Positions 15,178 to 23,813 are shown, counted from the first letter of the stretch. The stretch: 54,478 nucleotides of DNA from an uncultured Lachnospiraceae bacterium (GCA_902788555.1 CADAKQ010000024.1:1-54478), one strand, 5' to 3'. Numbers and translations are program-made. The notes: a model not told the origin generated them from the letters alone.

Positions 15178-17484
15178 ATACGTAAATTTATTGGACTTAA
15201 AACAGGAATTGCAGTTATGTCTCTTGCATGTATGTTTTTCGGAACTACACTTGTAGGACATGCCGGTAATATTCAGGAAGAAGATTTGGCGTTTTATGAA
15301 GAACCACAGGAGGGCGAAGAACCACAGGAGGGCGAAGCGCCGCAGGAAGATGAAGAACAGGGTGATGAAAGAAATCTTGAAGAAGAGTTTGAACATATAA
15401 TTGATTTCGGACAGGAGCCTAAGGAAGGAATCCCTGATCTCGCATTTTATGGTTGGGATGATGAACTTCAAACCTCGGTATCACTTGTTTCATTTGAGGA
15501 TATAAAGGATTTTTCCGCTTCCTTCAATGAAGTAAAGGGTACAAATGAAATAGCATTTAAGGATCTTAAAACTGTTGATTTTCAGATGTATGTATGGGAA
15601 GAAGACTGGGGATCGGACGGTGGAACACTACGCTATGGATTCAGAGATTATAAATGTGCGATTATAAAGTATACAATCCCCGCAGATTCTGAAGTTGCTT
15701 TCCACATAACTGACGAAAATGCTCAGGTTTATTATGTGCCGGGTGACGGATACTACGGAGATGCCGGAGGCACATACTTTATATCAAATATTTCCGACGA
15801 GGAGATTGAAGAATATGTTATAGTTTTTGCTTCAACTGATGAGGATAAGGATTTCGAAGAACCTTATTGGGATGATGAACTTCTTCTTGAAGTAGATAAT
15901 TTGTCATTTTTGGGTAATGTAGTTGTAATATCATGGAATGATGAAGTACCCGGTCTTGTTATGGAGGCTATAGAGGGCAATAAGGATTTTGAAGGTAAGA
16001 TTGTTCCTACCATTGTTTCAGGAGATCCCATGTCGGATGAGTATCAGGAGGCAATTAAGAAATTTACAAACAAATATACTTGTCTTGCTGCGGTAGAGGT
16101 TGGCAATATCAATGATATATTGAAAAATAGTGACAGCTATAATTATGTTCCGCTTTCAAAGGCAGGATTCGACGAAAAAGCATATATAAGAAGCTCTTAT
16201 GAGGTGGCATTAAATAAGGGTAACAAAAAAGGGGTTCTTTATGGAGCTACATGGCAGTATCCTCTCGGAAGCTTTGTATATAGAAAGGATATAGCTGAAA
16301 AGGTATTTGGTACAAGTGATGCAAAGGATATTCAGGAGCTTGTAAAGGATTGGGATACTTTTATAGATACAGCAAAGAAACTTGACGAAAAGGGCTATAA
16401 GATAATTTCAAGTATGGACGACCTCAGTTTCGAGGGCCGTTCGGCGGTAAATGCACCAACGGATGAGATAAAGGCTGCTATAGAGCCATATTCAAATCAT
16501 ACAGAGATGTGGTCCAATGAATGGGATGCTGATTTTACCGGAGATGTTTTCGGTCAGTTTGGTTGTACCTGGATGACAATGGTATATGAGAATTCAATTC
16601 AAGGAACAGATGTCTATGGTAAGATGGGAATTGTTCCGGGACCTACAGCTTGTACATGGGGCGGAACATATATATTTATTTTCGATACAGATAAACAAAC
16701 TGATGTCAATATTGCAGGAAAGGTGCTTTCTCTTGTATGTACTGACTATGATACAATGTCAAAGTATTATGATGACAGAAATGAATTTGTAAACAATATG
16801 CTTGTAATCAACGATAAGATAGCAGAGGATAAGGTTGATGAAAAGTATCGTGAATTCTACGGTGGTGACAATCCTTTTGTAGTATGGAAGGAAACTGCAA
16901 AGAGACTTGGTGGAGAGGATGACCTCGGTGAGGTATTCGCTGCAAATGAAGGTATAAGATTCTACGAGGACGAGGATGGTACCAAAAAGACCATGGATGT
17001 GGAAGGAAAGAGAGTTCAGGATGACTTTAAGTGCGACGGAACCTATACATATTACTTCCAGTTTGATAATTCCGCCATGACTGATAGACTTACATATCAT
17101 CCTGACGGAGAACATGTTATATATCTTGATGAGGAAGGACATGAGGTATTCTCAAACTTCTCACATGTAAAGCAATCAATTGCCGGAGAGGAAGTGGATG
17201 ATTACTGCTTCTTTGATGTAAACGGTTATCTTTATGTTGATGTTCTTACATGGGATCAGGCAGGTGAGAAGCTTTATTACGCAAATCCTTACGGTGTAAT
17301 GCAGACCGGCTGGTTCCAGTTCTCTGACAATGTTGTATGGGCAGACGGAAAGCCTGTTGATGAAGGTATGGCAGGCGGATTTGGTTATGCGACAGAGGAT
17401 GGTTCTCTTATGAGAGACCAGTACACCTTTGACTGGGAAGGCAGAATGTGTTATATGCAGGGCAACGGAGTTGCACTCTACTAA
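15178..17484 (+). CDS. Secreted solute-binding-like protein with C-terminal shared module; ATA start
   Basis: 768 codons if started at ATA 15178, seven bases after AAAGGAGG. That start gives a normal signal peptide (R-K-F-I-G-L-K, hydrophobic core, G-H-A-G); ATG 15217 would lose the charged part, and no ATG/GTG/TTG lies between the last in-frame stop (15163) and 15217. After the signal come an acidic E-P-Q-E-G-E repeat, a beta-rich segment, a bacterial extracellular solute-binding-like domain (about residues 260-590), and a C-terminal module of about 154 residues shared with the 34794 protein. No permease genes are adjacent, so transport is doubtful; a wall-anchored carbohydrate binder is another reading. 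Confidence 0.75.
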   Translation: MRKFIGLKTGIAVMSLACMFFGTTLVGHAGNIQEEDLAFYEEPQEGEEPQEGEAPQEDEEQGDERNLEEEFEHIIDFGQEPKEGIPDLAFYGWDDELQTSVSLVSFEDIKDFSASFNEVKGTNEIAFKDLKTVDFQMYVWEEDWGSDGGTLRYGFRDYKCAIIKYTIPADSEVAFHITDENAQVYYVPGDGYYGDAGGTYFISNISDEEIEEYVIVFASTDEDKDFEEPYWDDELLLEVDNLSFLGNVVVISWNDEVPGLVMEAIEGNKDFEGKIVPTIVSGDPMSDEYQEAIKKFTNKYTCLAAVEVGNINDILKNSDSYNYVPLSKAGFDEKAYIRSSYEVALNKGNKKGVLYGATWQYPLGSFVYRKDIAEKVFGTSDAKDIQELVKDWDTFIDTAKKLDEKGYKIISSMDDLSFEGRSAVNAPTDEIKAAIEPYSNHTEMWSNEWDADFTGDVFGQFGCTWMTMVYENSIQGTDVYGKMGIVPGPTACTWGGTYIFIFDTDKQTDVNIAGKVLSLVCTDYDTMSKYYDDRNEFVNNMLVINDKIAEDKVDEKYREFYGGDNPFVVWKETAKRLGGEDDLGEVFAANEGIRFYEDEDGTKKTMDVEGKRVQDDFKCDGTYTYYFQFDNSAMTDRLTYHPDGEHVIYLDEEGHEVFSNFSHVKQSIAGEEVDDYCFFDVNGYLYVDVLTWDQAGEKLYYANPYGVMQTGWFQFSDNVVWADGKPVDEGMAGGFGYATEDGSLMRDQYTFDWEGRMCYMQGNGVALY

Positions 17485-17509
17485 ATAATTATTAATAAAA
17501 AAGTATATT

Positions 17510-17546
17510 AAAGGGATGATGACAGGTTATGCATCATCCCTTTAAC
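17510..17546 (+). terminator. Rho-independent terminator
   Basis: 12-bp stem 17510-17521 (AAAGGGATGATG) / 17532-17543 (CATCATCCCTTT) after the solute-binding-like gene; the T-tract is short. Confidence 0.7.
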
Positions 17547-17690
17547 TATGCGTTTGCTTAGCTTAAACTTTCGTGATATAATGAGCAAAGCGACGGTCTC
17601 GCTTGCGTGAACCGGCATTTTGCCAAAAAAACATCGAGCTGTAAGCGAGATGATATAATGAATTAATTATTAGCGAAGGAGGAAGCTTCC
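17547..17690. other. Leader before DUF4230 gene with repeated TATAATG segments
   Basis: Two GATATAATGA stretches (17575 and 17651) could each supply a -10. Between them CTCGCTT (17598-17604) can pair with AAGCGAG (17643-17649), and a small GGCA/TGCC hairpin is followed by seven A. No ORF. It could be a structured 5' leader; nothing specific recognised. Confidence 0.4.
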
Positions 17691-18356
17691 TTGACTGAAA
17701 AAGAAAAAAAGGATTTAATTGAAGAATTTGAGAAAAAATTAAAGATTAATAACAATGAATTTGCAAAGATGAAAAACACGGTTTCTAAGGCGTGGATGCT
17801 TTTGATTCTTGTAATAGCAGTTATTATTACATATAAGATATCAGCAAAGCTTCATACAGAAAAAAAGCCGGATATAGATACGGCGTTTGTCAGTGCTAAG
17901 CTTGAAAATATAAGTGAGCTTGCAACTGCAGAGCTTGAATATACCGGATTGGTATTTTATTCCGAAGGTAGCATTCCGTTTATCACTCAGACAGGATTCA
18001 CCATGAAATATACTGCTAATGTCAAGGCAGGAGCTGATATATCGGAAATGGATATTCAGGTTACCGATAAAAAGGTTATTGTTAATATTCCCAAGGCTAA
18101 GATTTTATCAATTCAGGTTGATACGGATTCCATAGATTTCTATGATGAAATGCATTCACTTTTTAATTGGAGTGATAAATATGATGTAACACAGGCTATA
18201 TCTGCTGCGGAAGAGGATGCGGCTTCAAAGGTGGGAAAGTATGACCTTACGGATAAAGCTGACGAACAGACAAAGCTTGTTATAGAGGAAATTCTTAAGG
18301 ATTCTATAGGGGAAAAAGAGCTTGTGATTAATTTAATTGAATCTGAGACAAAATAA
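17691..18356 (+). CDS. DUF4230 family single-pass membrane protein
   Basis: 221 residues, TTG start at 17691 set by AAGGAGG eight bases upstream. A charged N-terminal stretch (about 1-33) is followed by one transmembrane helix (W-M-L-L-I-L-V-I-A-V-I-I) and an extracytoplasmic domain with the G-F-T-M-K-Y-T-A-N-V-K-A-G and P-K-A-K-I-L-S strands typical of DUF4230. Function unknown in the family. It stands alone, bounded by terminators at 17510 and 18406. Confidence 0.75.
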   Translation: MTEKEKKDLIEEFEKKLKINNNEFAKMKNTVSKAWMLLILVIAVIITYKISAKLHTEKKPDIDTAFVSAKLENISELATAELEYTGLVFYSEGSIPFITQTGFTMKYTANVKAGADISEMDIQVTDKKVIVNIPKAKILSIQVDTDSIDFYDEMHSLFNWSDKYDVTQAISAAEEDAASKVGKYDLTDKADEQTKLVIEEILKDSIGEKELVINLIESETK

Positions 18357-18405
18357 CATTGTTGAATGATTGATGATTGCCAGATAATAGTTCGGATAAA
18401 AATTT

Positions 18406-18450
18406 AAGTTGTCACGACAATATTATGATGATTGTTGTGGCAACTTTTCT
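18406..18450 (+). terminator. Rho-independent terminator
   Basis: 16-bp imperfect stem 18406-18421 / 18431-18446 (two mismatches) ending CAACTT followed by TTCT, after the DUF4230 gene. Confidence 0.7.
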
Positions 18451-18548
18451 GACTTTACAGAAAGTTTATCCTTTAAAGTACAAAACGCTCCGATAAGAAT
18501 TACGAAAAAATCTGAAATTAAAAAAAATATATTTTTTTAAAAAAAGAC

Positions 18549-18579
18549 TTGCTTGTTACGTAGCGTAATATTGTAATAT
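18549..18579 (+). promoter_or_regulatory. MerR-type promoter with 19-bp spacer and dyad
   Basis: TTGCTT (18549-18554) and TAATAT (18574-18579) are separated by 19 bases, the stretched spacing typical of MerR-activated promoters. The dyad TTACG-TAG-CGTAA (18556-18568) lies in the spacer. Probably the autoregulated promoter of the MerR-ABC operon. Confidence 0.75.
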
Positions 18580-18603
18580 CAGGCTCATAGGAGGTGAATC
18601 GCT

Positions 18604-19326
18604 GTGTCAAAATATACAACCGGAGAGATGGCTAAGCTTTGTAATGTTACTGTAAGAACCGTTCAGTATTATGATTCAAGAGGAATCCTTGTTCCGAGTG
18701 AATTAAGTGAGGGAGGAAGAAGACTGTATTCGGAGGAGGATTTAAAAAAGCTTAAGATTATCTGCTTTCTTCGTGATGTCGGAATTCCGATTAAAGGGAT
18801 AGGTGAACTTCTGGAGGAGGATAATACTGAAAATGTAATTTCTGTTTTGCTTGAAGAACAGGAAAAGGTTTTACGTGATGAGCTTTCGGAAAAACAGGAT
18901 ATGCTTGACAAGGTTGAACAGATAAAAAGGGAGCTTAAGGGGCTTGATAATTATTCGGTTGAATCCATCGGTGACATAGCATACATTATGGAGAATAGAA
19001 AGAAGCTCCGTAAGTTGCACAAAATGATGATGGTCGTGGGCATACCTCTTGATTTGGTTGAGGTAGGTTTAATAGCACTTTGGATTGTAAAGGGAATCTG
19101 GATACCGTTTTTGGTATTTGTGCCTGTGGTAATGGTCGGAGCATTTTGGTTCAGTAAGTATTATTTTGATAAGGTTGCCTACATATGTCCGGAATGTCAT
19201 AATGTATTTAAGGCAAAGCATGTCGAAGGCTTTTTTGCATCACATACGCCAAGACTTAGAAAGCTTACCTGCAGCTGTTGCGGACATAAGGGCTACTGTG
19301 TTGAAACATATGGAATGGAGGAGTAA
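18604..19326 (+). CDS. MerR-family regulator with membrane segment and zinc ribbon
   Basis: 240 residues, GTG start after AGGAGG. The N-terminal MerR helix-turn-helix (Y-T-T-G-E-M-A-K-L-C-N-V-T-V-R-T-V-Q-Y-Y) and wing are followed by a dimerisation coiled coil (about 75-115). The C-terminal half is unusual: two hydrophobic helices (about 145-185) and a C-P-E-C...C-S-C-C-G zinc-ribbon-like end. The regulator may thus be membrane-anchored and sense a membrane or metal signal. It heads an operon with a PLDc_N-like protein and an ABC exporter, and the MerR promoter at 18549 suggests autoactivation. Confidence 0.85.
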   Translation: MSKYTTGEMAKLCNVTVRTVQYYDSRGILVPSELSEGGRRLYSEEDLKKLKIICFLRDVGIPIKGIGELLEEDNTENVISVLLEEQEKVLRDELSEKQDMLDKVEQIKRELKGLDNYSVESIGDIAYIMENRKKLRKLHKMMMVVGIPLDLVEVGLIALWIVKGIWIPFLVFVPVVMVGAFWFSKYYFDKVAYICPECHNVFKAKHVEGFFASHTPRLRKLTCSCCGHKGYCVETYGMEE

Positions 19327-19330
19327 ATAT

Positions 19331-19534
19331 ATGGATAAAATAAGAGAATATTTACCGTTTATAATACCGCTTGCTATCGTTGAGATAATTTTACTTGTTG
19401 TAACACTGCATCATATATTTACACATGAGAATTATAAAAGAGGAAGCCGTCTGCTTTGGGTGCTTGTTACGATAATAGGCATGGAATTTATAGGACCTAT
19501 ACTTTATTTTGTTCTTGGCAAGGAGGACGAATAA
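19331..19534 (+). CDS. PLDc_N-type small membrane protein
   Basis: 67 residues from ATG 19331; GGAGG of the ribosome site overlaps the end of the MerR gene. Two transmembrane helices separated by a short loop (H-E-N-Y-K-R-G-S-R), ending in G-P-I-L-Y-F-V-L-G-K, the hallmark of the PLDc_N (phospholipase D N-terminal-like) family often encoded beside ABC exporters. The stop is one base before the TTG of the next gene. Role unknown; likely an accessory of the exporter. Confidence 0.8.
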   Translation: MDKIREYLPFIIPLAIVEIILLVVTLHHIFTHENYKRGSRLLWVLVTIIGMEFIGPILYFVLGKEDE

Positions 19535-19535
19535 T

Positions 19536-20441
19536 TTGGATGTTTTAAGTATTGAAAATCTTCATAAAAGGTTTGGCGATAAGGAGGTACTTAAGGGTGT
19601 TACGCTTAAGGTACCGGAGCATAGTATATTTGGCTTTATCGGCAAAAACGGAGCCGGTAAGACTACAACTATGAAGCATATCCTCGGACTTATCAAGGCA
19701 GATGAGGGAAAGATACAGGTTGCTGATGAAACTGTTGTTTACGGTCAGACAAAAACCAATAAATATATAGGCTATCTTCCGGATGTACCTGATTTTTATT
19801 CGTTTATGAATGCGAGAGAATACCTTAACTTCTGTGGAGAGATAACAGGTCTTGATAAGAAGACTATAAAAGAAAGAAGTGACGAACTTTTAAGTGCTGT
19901 CGGACTTGATAAGGAAAAGCATCGTATAAAGGGTTATTCAAGAGGTATGAAGCAAAGGCTTGGTATAGCACAGGCACTTTTAGGCGAACCAAAGCTTTTA
20001 ATCTGTGATGAACCGACCTCTGCGCTTGATCCTTTGGGAAGAAAGGAAATACTTGATATACTTCTTTCGGTAAAGGACAGAACCACCGTGCTTTTTTCCA
20101 CGCATATACTCGCAGATGTAGAGCGTATATGTACGGATATTGCATTTTTGGACGGAGGAAGTATCAAGCTTTCAGGAAAGCTTTCAGATATAAAAGGAAA
20201 ATACCGCTCGGATGAATATATAATTGAAGCAGAAAATGACGAAGCTATTAAAGAACTGCTTAAGGAATTTAGAGGACTTAAGAGAGCAGACAATATGTCC
20301 GGTAAGGTGCTTACATTTAAGGAAGCGGACATAAGCCTGTATAAGGTGCTTGGATATATTTCGGAGAAAAAACTTCCGGTTATAAAGGTTGAGAGGCTTG
20401 AACCTTCTCTTGAAAATCTGTTTTTGGAGGTGGTTGGCTGA
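19536..20441 (+). CDS. ABC transporter ATP-binding protein
   Basis: 301 residues from TTG 19536 with AAGGAGG nine bases upstream. Walker A G-K-N-G-A-G-K-T-T, Q-loop region, signature Y-S-R-G-M-K-Q-R-L-G (a common variant of LSGGQ in BcrA/YtrB-like exporters) and Walker B L-L-I-C-D-E-P-T-S-A-L-D-P. The C-terminal extension of about 90 residues is typical of this drug/peptide exporter group. Its stop overlaps the permease start by four bases (ATGA). Works with the permease at 20441. Confidence 0.9.
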   Translation: MDVLSIENLHKRFGDKEVLKGVTLKVPEHSIFGFIGKNGAGKTTTMKHILGLIKADEGKIQVADETVVYGQTKTNKYIGYLPDVPDFYSFMNAREYLNFCGEITGLDKKTIKERSDELLSAVGLDKEKHRIKGYSRGMKQRLGIAQALLGEPKLLICDEPTSALDPLGRKEILDILLSVKDRTTVLFSTHILADVERICTDIAFLDGGSIKLSGKLSDIKGKYRSDEYIIEAENDEAIKELLKEFRGLKRADNMSGKVLTFKEADISLYKVLGYISEKKLPVIKVERLEPSLENLFLEVVG

Positions 20442-21211
20442 TGAAATCTCTATACGCATTTACGAAAAAAGAAATAATGGATCAGCTTCGCAGCAATAAG
20501 GTATTAGTTCTCGGAATAATATTTATAATATTCGGAATAATGAATCCTGCGATAGCCAAGCTTACCCCGTGGCTTTTTGAAAAAATGTCGGATTCACTTT
20601 CTGAAAGCGGCATACAGGTAGGAAAAATAACAGTTGATGCCCTTATGTCCTGGGAGCAGTTTTTCAAAAATATTCCTATGGGACTTATAGCATTTGTTCT
20701 GCTGGAAAGCAGTATATTTACCAAGGAATATCAATCCGGAACCTTGGTCTTATCCCTTACAAAGGGACTAAAAAGGCACAACGTGGTAATAGCCAAAACC
20801 GTTGTTTTGGTTTTGCTTTGGACTGTATGCTTTTGGATGTGTTTTGGAATAACCTATGTATATAATGATTTTTACTGGGAGAATTCTATAGCTGATAATC
20901 TGCTTTTTGCCTCGTTTTGCTGGTGGTTTTTCGGCATATGGGTCATAATGATTATGGTGCTTTCTTCGACACTTGCACAAAACGGAAGCGGTGTGCTGCT
21001 TGGAACAGGCGGAGTGGTCTTTGGAATATATCTTATCAGTATGATACCGAAGGTTGATAAATATATGGAAACTATGCTTACTACAGGATACAGCCTTACA
21101 ACAGGAGCATCCGAGACTTCGGATTATACTGTGGCGGTTATAGTTACATTGATTGTAAGCGTGGTATTTTTTGTTACAGGAATAATTGTGTTTAATAAGA
21201 AAAGGTTATAG
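20441..21211 (+). CDS. ABC-2 type transporter permease
   Basis: 256 residues with six predicted transmembrane helices, beginning with the K-K-E-I-M-D-Q-L-R-S-N-K cytoplasmic start seen in ABC-2 permeases. Translationally coupled to the ATPase by an ATGA overlap. Last gene of the MerR operon; a lipid, peptide or antibiotic efflux role is inferred from context. Confidence 0.85.
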   Translation: MKSLYAFTKKEIMDQLRSNKVLVLGIIFIIFGIMNPAIAKLTPWLFEKMSDSLSESGIQVGKITVDALMSWEQFFKNIPMGLIAFVLLESSIFTKEYQSGTLVLSLTKGLKRHNVVIAKTVVLVLLWTVCFWMCFGITYVYNDFYWENSIADNLLFASFCWWFFGIWVIMIMVLSSTLAQNGSGVLLGTGGVVFGIYLISMIPKVDKYMETMLTTGYSLTTGASETSDYTVAVIVTLIVSVVFFVTGIIVFNKKRL

Positions 21212-21293
21212 GTAATATTGCTTGCAATTAAATCAGAATAATGGTATTTTATCTTTTGTAGACTTTATCAATTTTAAGTGGAGTGGTGATAAA

Positions 21294-21512
21294 ATGAAGA
21301 GTCTTTTAATTAAGGATACTACTAAGGAAGAGCGAATGAAAATCGTTCAGGAGGGTTTGAACGGCTGTGGCGGAGCCTGTGATTTCTGCAATGGCTGCGA
21401 TAACTTAGGTGGCGGAAGTATAGATGCTTTTTATGAGCCTTATATAAACGGAGAGGTAGAGCTTAGGGATTTAAATATGAACTACAAAAGCAATACCGGT
21501 ATGGTGCATTAA
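21294..21512 (+). CDS. Small Cys-rich protein 1
   Basis: 72 residues from ATG 21294 (GGAG ten bases upstream). Five cysteines, four of them in C-G-G-A-C-D-F-C-N-G-C-D, suggesting a metal or Fe-S site. The protein is related to the next one: both have E-E-R...C, a CxxC cluster, a hydrophobic/aromatic Y-x-x-Y-I-x-G segment, and end with D-L/V-x-M-N/D-Y. No named family recognised. It lies between the ABC permease and a zinc peptidase. Confidence 0.65.
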   Translation: MKSLLIKDTTKEERMKIVQEGLNGCGGACDFCNGCDNLGGGSIDAFYEPYINGEVELRDLNMNYKSNTGMVH

Positions 21513-21533
21513 TTATGCAAAAGGAGATTTGGT

Positions 21534-21728
21534 ATGAGACCACCGGAGATAGAAAACTCGACACCGGAGGAGCGTGCACAGTGCATAAAGGAGATGTTTC
21601 CCTGTATAGCGGATTGTGATATGTGCGGGATATGTCAGGTGTTTCGTGGTAAAGATCCCGAACTTGCCTATGCGGATTACATTGAGGGAAAAAGAAGCTT
21701 TATGGATGTTTCGATGGATTACAGGTAG
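21534..21728 (+). CDS. Small Cys-rich protein 2
   Basis: 64 residues, ATG 21534 after AAAGGAG. Cysteines at C-I-K-E-M-F-P-C and D-C-D-M-C-G-I-C. Paralogue of the preceding protein, 21 bases downstream of its stop, so co-expressed. The shared tail Y-I-E-G-K-R-S-F-M-D-V-S-M-D-Y-R suggests a common fold. The function is unknown. Confidence 0.65.
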   Translation: MRPPEIENSTPEERAQCIKEMFPCIADCDMCGICQVFRGKDPELAYADYIEGKRSFMDVSMDYR

Positions 21729-21816
21729 ATTTTGGTATTTTAAATTGAAAGATTTGGGTAAATACTGTAAAATATACTTGTTTACAATTTTATAAGAACA
21801 TTTTGAGGTGAAAACA

Positions 21817-22509
21817 ATGGGTTATTATGGTATGGATTTTACTTATATTTTAGTAATTATCGGAGCAGTCATAAGTATGATTGCATCGTGGAATGTCAAT
21901 GCAAGATTTAAAAAGTACAGTACAGTCAGGAACAGCCGCGGACTTACTTCCCAGCAGGCAGCAGAGACAATACTTCATGGTGCAGGCATATATGATGTAA
22001 GAATTGAAAGGATAAGTGGCAATCTGACGGATCATTATTCGCCAAGCGAGAAAGTTTTAAGGCTTTCTGACAGTGTTTATAATCAGACCTCGGTTGCGGC
22101 AATCGGTGTTGCAGCACATGAGTGCGGACATGCCATACAGCATCAGGTAGGATACGGACCACTTAAATTAAGGTCGCTATCCGTACCGATTGCAAATATC
22201 GGTTCAAAGCTTTCCTGGCCAATAATAATTGCCGGTCTTATCATGGGCTCGACAGGGCTTGCACAGGTTGGAGTCTGGCTTTTTGTGGCAGTGGTATTTT
22301 TCCAGCTTATCACACTTCCTGTAGAGATTGATGCATCCCACAGGGCGATTAAGATACTTGACAAAAGTAATATGCTGGCAGGTGAAGAGCTCGCAGGTTC
22401 TAAAAAGGTTCTGATGGCAGCAGCACTTACTTATGTAGCGGCACTGTTCTCGACTATACTTCAGTTGTTAAGACTTATTATGATTGCAAACAGCAGCAGA
22501 AGAAATTAG
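21817..22509 (+). CDS. Zinc metallopeptidase, YugP-like (PF04298)
   Basis: 230 residues from ATG 21817 with GAGGTG six bases upstream. An N-terminal transmembrane helix, then the zinc-protease motif A-A-H-E-C-G-H-A-I-Q (HExxH variant) near residue 95, and two or three C-terminal hydrophobic helices; a distal Glu in V-E-I-D-A-S-H-R is the likely third ligand. Length and topology match the family of membrane-bound zinc peptidases of unknown substrate. Single gene ended by the terminator at 22528. Confidence 0.85.
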   Translation: MGYYGMDFTYILVIIGAVISMIASWNVNARFKKYSTVRNSRGLTSQQAAETILHGAGIYDVRIERISGNLTDHYSPSEKVLRLSDSVYNQTSVAAIGVAAHECGHAIQHQVGYGPLKLRSLSVPIANIGSKLSWPIIIAGLIMGSTGLAQVGVWLFVAVVFFQLITLPVEIDASHRAIKILDKSNMLAGEELAGSKKVLMAAALTYVAALFSTILQLLRLIMIANSSRRN

Positions 22510-22527
22510 TAATAAATGATTTATAGT

Positions 22528-22558
22528 AAATGCTTCGCAAAAATGCGGAGCATTTTTT
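22528..22558 (+). terminator. Rho-independent terminator
   Basis: 12-bp stem 22528-22539 (AAATGCTTCGCA) / 22544-22555 (TGCGGAGCATTT) with a T run. Confidence 0.85.
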
Positions 22559-22617
22559 ATTATGCACAGAGACGCCGAAAGGAATATGCCAGCTAAAGCT
22601 GACCGGCGGCTCGCGCA

Positions 22618-22649
22618 CGAGTAGGGGGCGATTTCATCTTCCCTACTCG
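22618..22649. other. Isolated hairpin in locally GC-rich spacer
   Basis: Perfect 9-bp stem CGAGTAGGG (22618-22626) / CCCTACTCG (22641-22649). It lies in a spacer (22570-22650) that is GC-richer than its surroundings and has no ORF. There is no proper U-tract. It could be part of a small RNA or a remnant; nothing more can be supported. Confidence 0.4.
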
Positions 22650-22730
22650 ATTTATTAACAAAACAGAAACATTTCTCAAACAATCCAAAAACATTTCCCC
22701 TGTAATATAAGGCTATCAAATAAAACAAAA

Positions 22731-22758
22731 TGTGCCATGGGTATGAGCCTTGTCACAT
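22731..22758. repeat. TGTGACA-type intergenic dyad (reverse orientation)
   Basis: TGTGCCATGGG...GCCTTGTCACA: outer arms TGTG/CACA and CCATGGG against the GCCTTG side pair imperfectly, with the asymmetric core TATGA. It lies just upstream of the ribosome site of the 22782 gene. Confidence 0.55.
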
Positions 22759-22781
22759 AAAAGAAATTGGAGGGAAATGTT

Positions 22782-23798
22782 ATGAAGAATAGAATTTATT
22801 TAGTTACAGGAGCAGCAGGATTTCTCGGAGGAACAATATGCAGACAGCTTGTAGAAAGAGGAGAGAGAGTAAGGGCGTTCGTTCTGCCGAATGATAAGGC
22901 GATTAAATATGTGCCGAAAGAGGCTGAGATAGTAGAAGGAGATTTGTGCGATATAGAGTCGCTTGAAAGATTTTTCTCGGTTCCTAAAAATCTTGAGGTA
23001 ATTGTTATGCATATAGCAAGTATTGTAACGGTAAATCCTTATTATAATCAGAAGGTTATGGATGTAAATGTAGGCGGTACTAAAAATATCATAGACATGT
23101 GCAAAAAATATAATTGCAGCAAGCTCGTATATTGTAGCAGTACAGGAGCTATACCGGAACTTCCGAAGGGGGAAAAAATTGCAGAGACAGAGGACTTTCA
23201 TACCTTAGATCCTGAAAAAGTTGTGGGATGTTACAGTCAGTCAAAGGCTCAGGCAACACAGCTTGTGCTTGATGCAGCAAAGGAAGGACTTAATGCATGC
23301 GTAGTTCACCCGAGCGGTATACTCGGACCGGAGGATTTTGCGGTTGGCGAGACTACATCAACCTTGATTAAGATAATAAATGGTGAAATGCCGGCAGGTA
23401 TAGCAGGGTCCTTTAATCTATGTGATGTGAGAGATCTTGCAAAAGGTGCAATAGCTGCAGCAGACAAGGGCAGACAGGGCGAATGTTATATACTCGGAAA
23501 TGATGAGGTATCATTTAAGGATTTTGCAAAGCTTGTGTCTGAAGAAAGCGGTTGTAAGGGTGTGAAATTCTTCCTGCCGCTTGGTATGGCCAATGCCTTA
23601 GCTAAGCTTATGGAAAAGAAGGCAGAAAAAAATGGAGAAAAGCCTATTATGACTACATTTTCAGTATATAATCTAGCAAGAAACAATGATTTTGATTCAA
23701 GTAAGGCTAAAAAAGAATTGGGATATAAAACAAGGTCATACAGAGAAACAATAAGAGACGAAATTGACTGGCTTAAATGTGCCGGTATGATAGCTTAA
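22782..23798 (+). CDS. Extended SDR, NAD-dependent epimerase/dehydratase
   Basis: 338 residues from ATG 22782 (GGAGGG upstream). Rossmann motif V-T-G-A-A-G-F-L-G-G near residue 7, acidic D-L-C-D, H-I-A-S-I-V-T, the catalytic S-S-T and Y-S-Q-S-K pair, and the H-P-S-G-I-L-G-P substrate strand, all as in extended SDRs of the dihydroflavonol-reductase-like group. Probably reduces or epimerises a small carbonyl compound. The next gene, also an SDR, follows 15 bases after its stop. Confidence 0.85.
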   Translation: MKNRIYLVTGAAGFLGGTICRQLVERGERVRAFVLPNDKAIKYVPKEAEIVEGDLCDIESLERFFSVPKNLEVIVMHIASIVTVNPYYNQKVMDVNVGGTKNIIDMCKKYNCSKLVYCSSTGAIPELPKGEKIAETEDFHTLDPEKVVGCYSQSKAQATQLVLDAAKEGLNACVVHPSGILGPEDFAVGETTSTLIKIINGEMPAGIAGSFNLCDVRDLAKGAIAAADKGRQGECYILGNDEVSFKDFAKLVSEESGCKGVKFFLPLGMANALAKLMEKKAEKNGEKPIMTTFSVYNLARNNDFDSSKAKKELGYKTRSYRETIRDEIDWLKCAGMIA

Positions 23799-23813
23799 TA
23801 GGAGGTGGTATGA

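Noticed and set aside
15295-15345. Short tandem repeat in the secreted protein as a CRISPR-like array
   Set aside because: It is an in-frame E-P-Q-E-G-E codon repeat, not repeats with spacers; no CRISPR array was seen anywhere.
22570-22650. tRNA or known small RNA in the GC-richer spacer
   Set aside because: No cloverleaf or recognisable RNA family fold could be found; kept only as an isolated hairpin.
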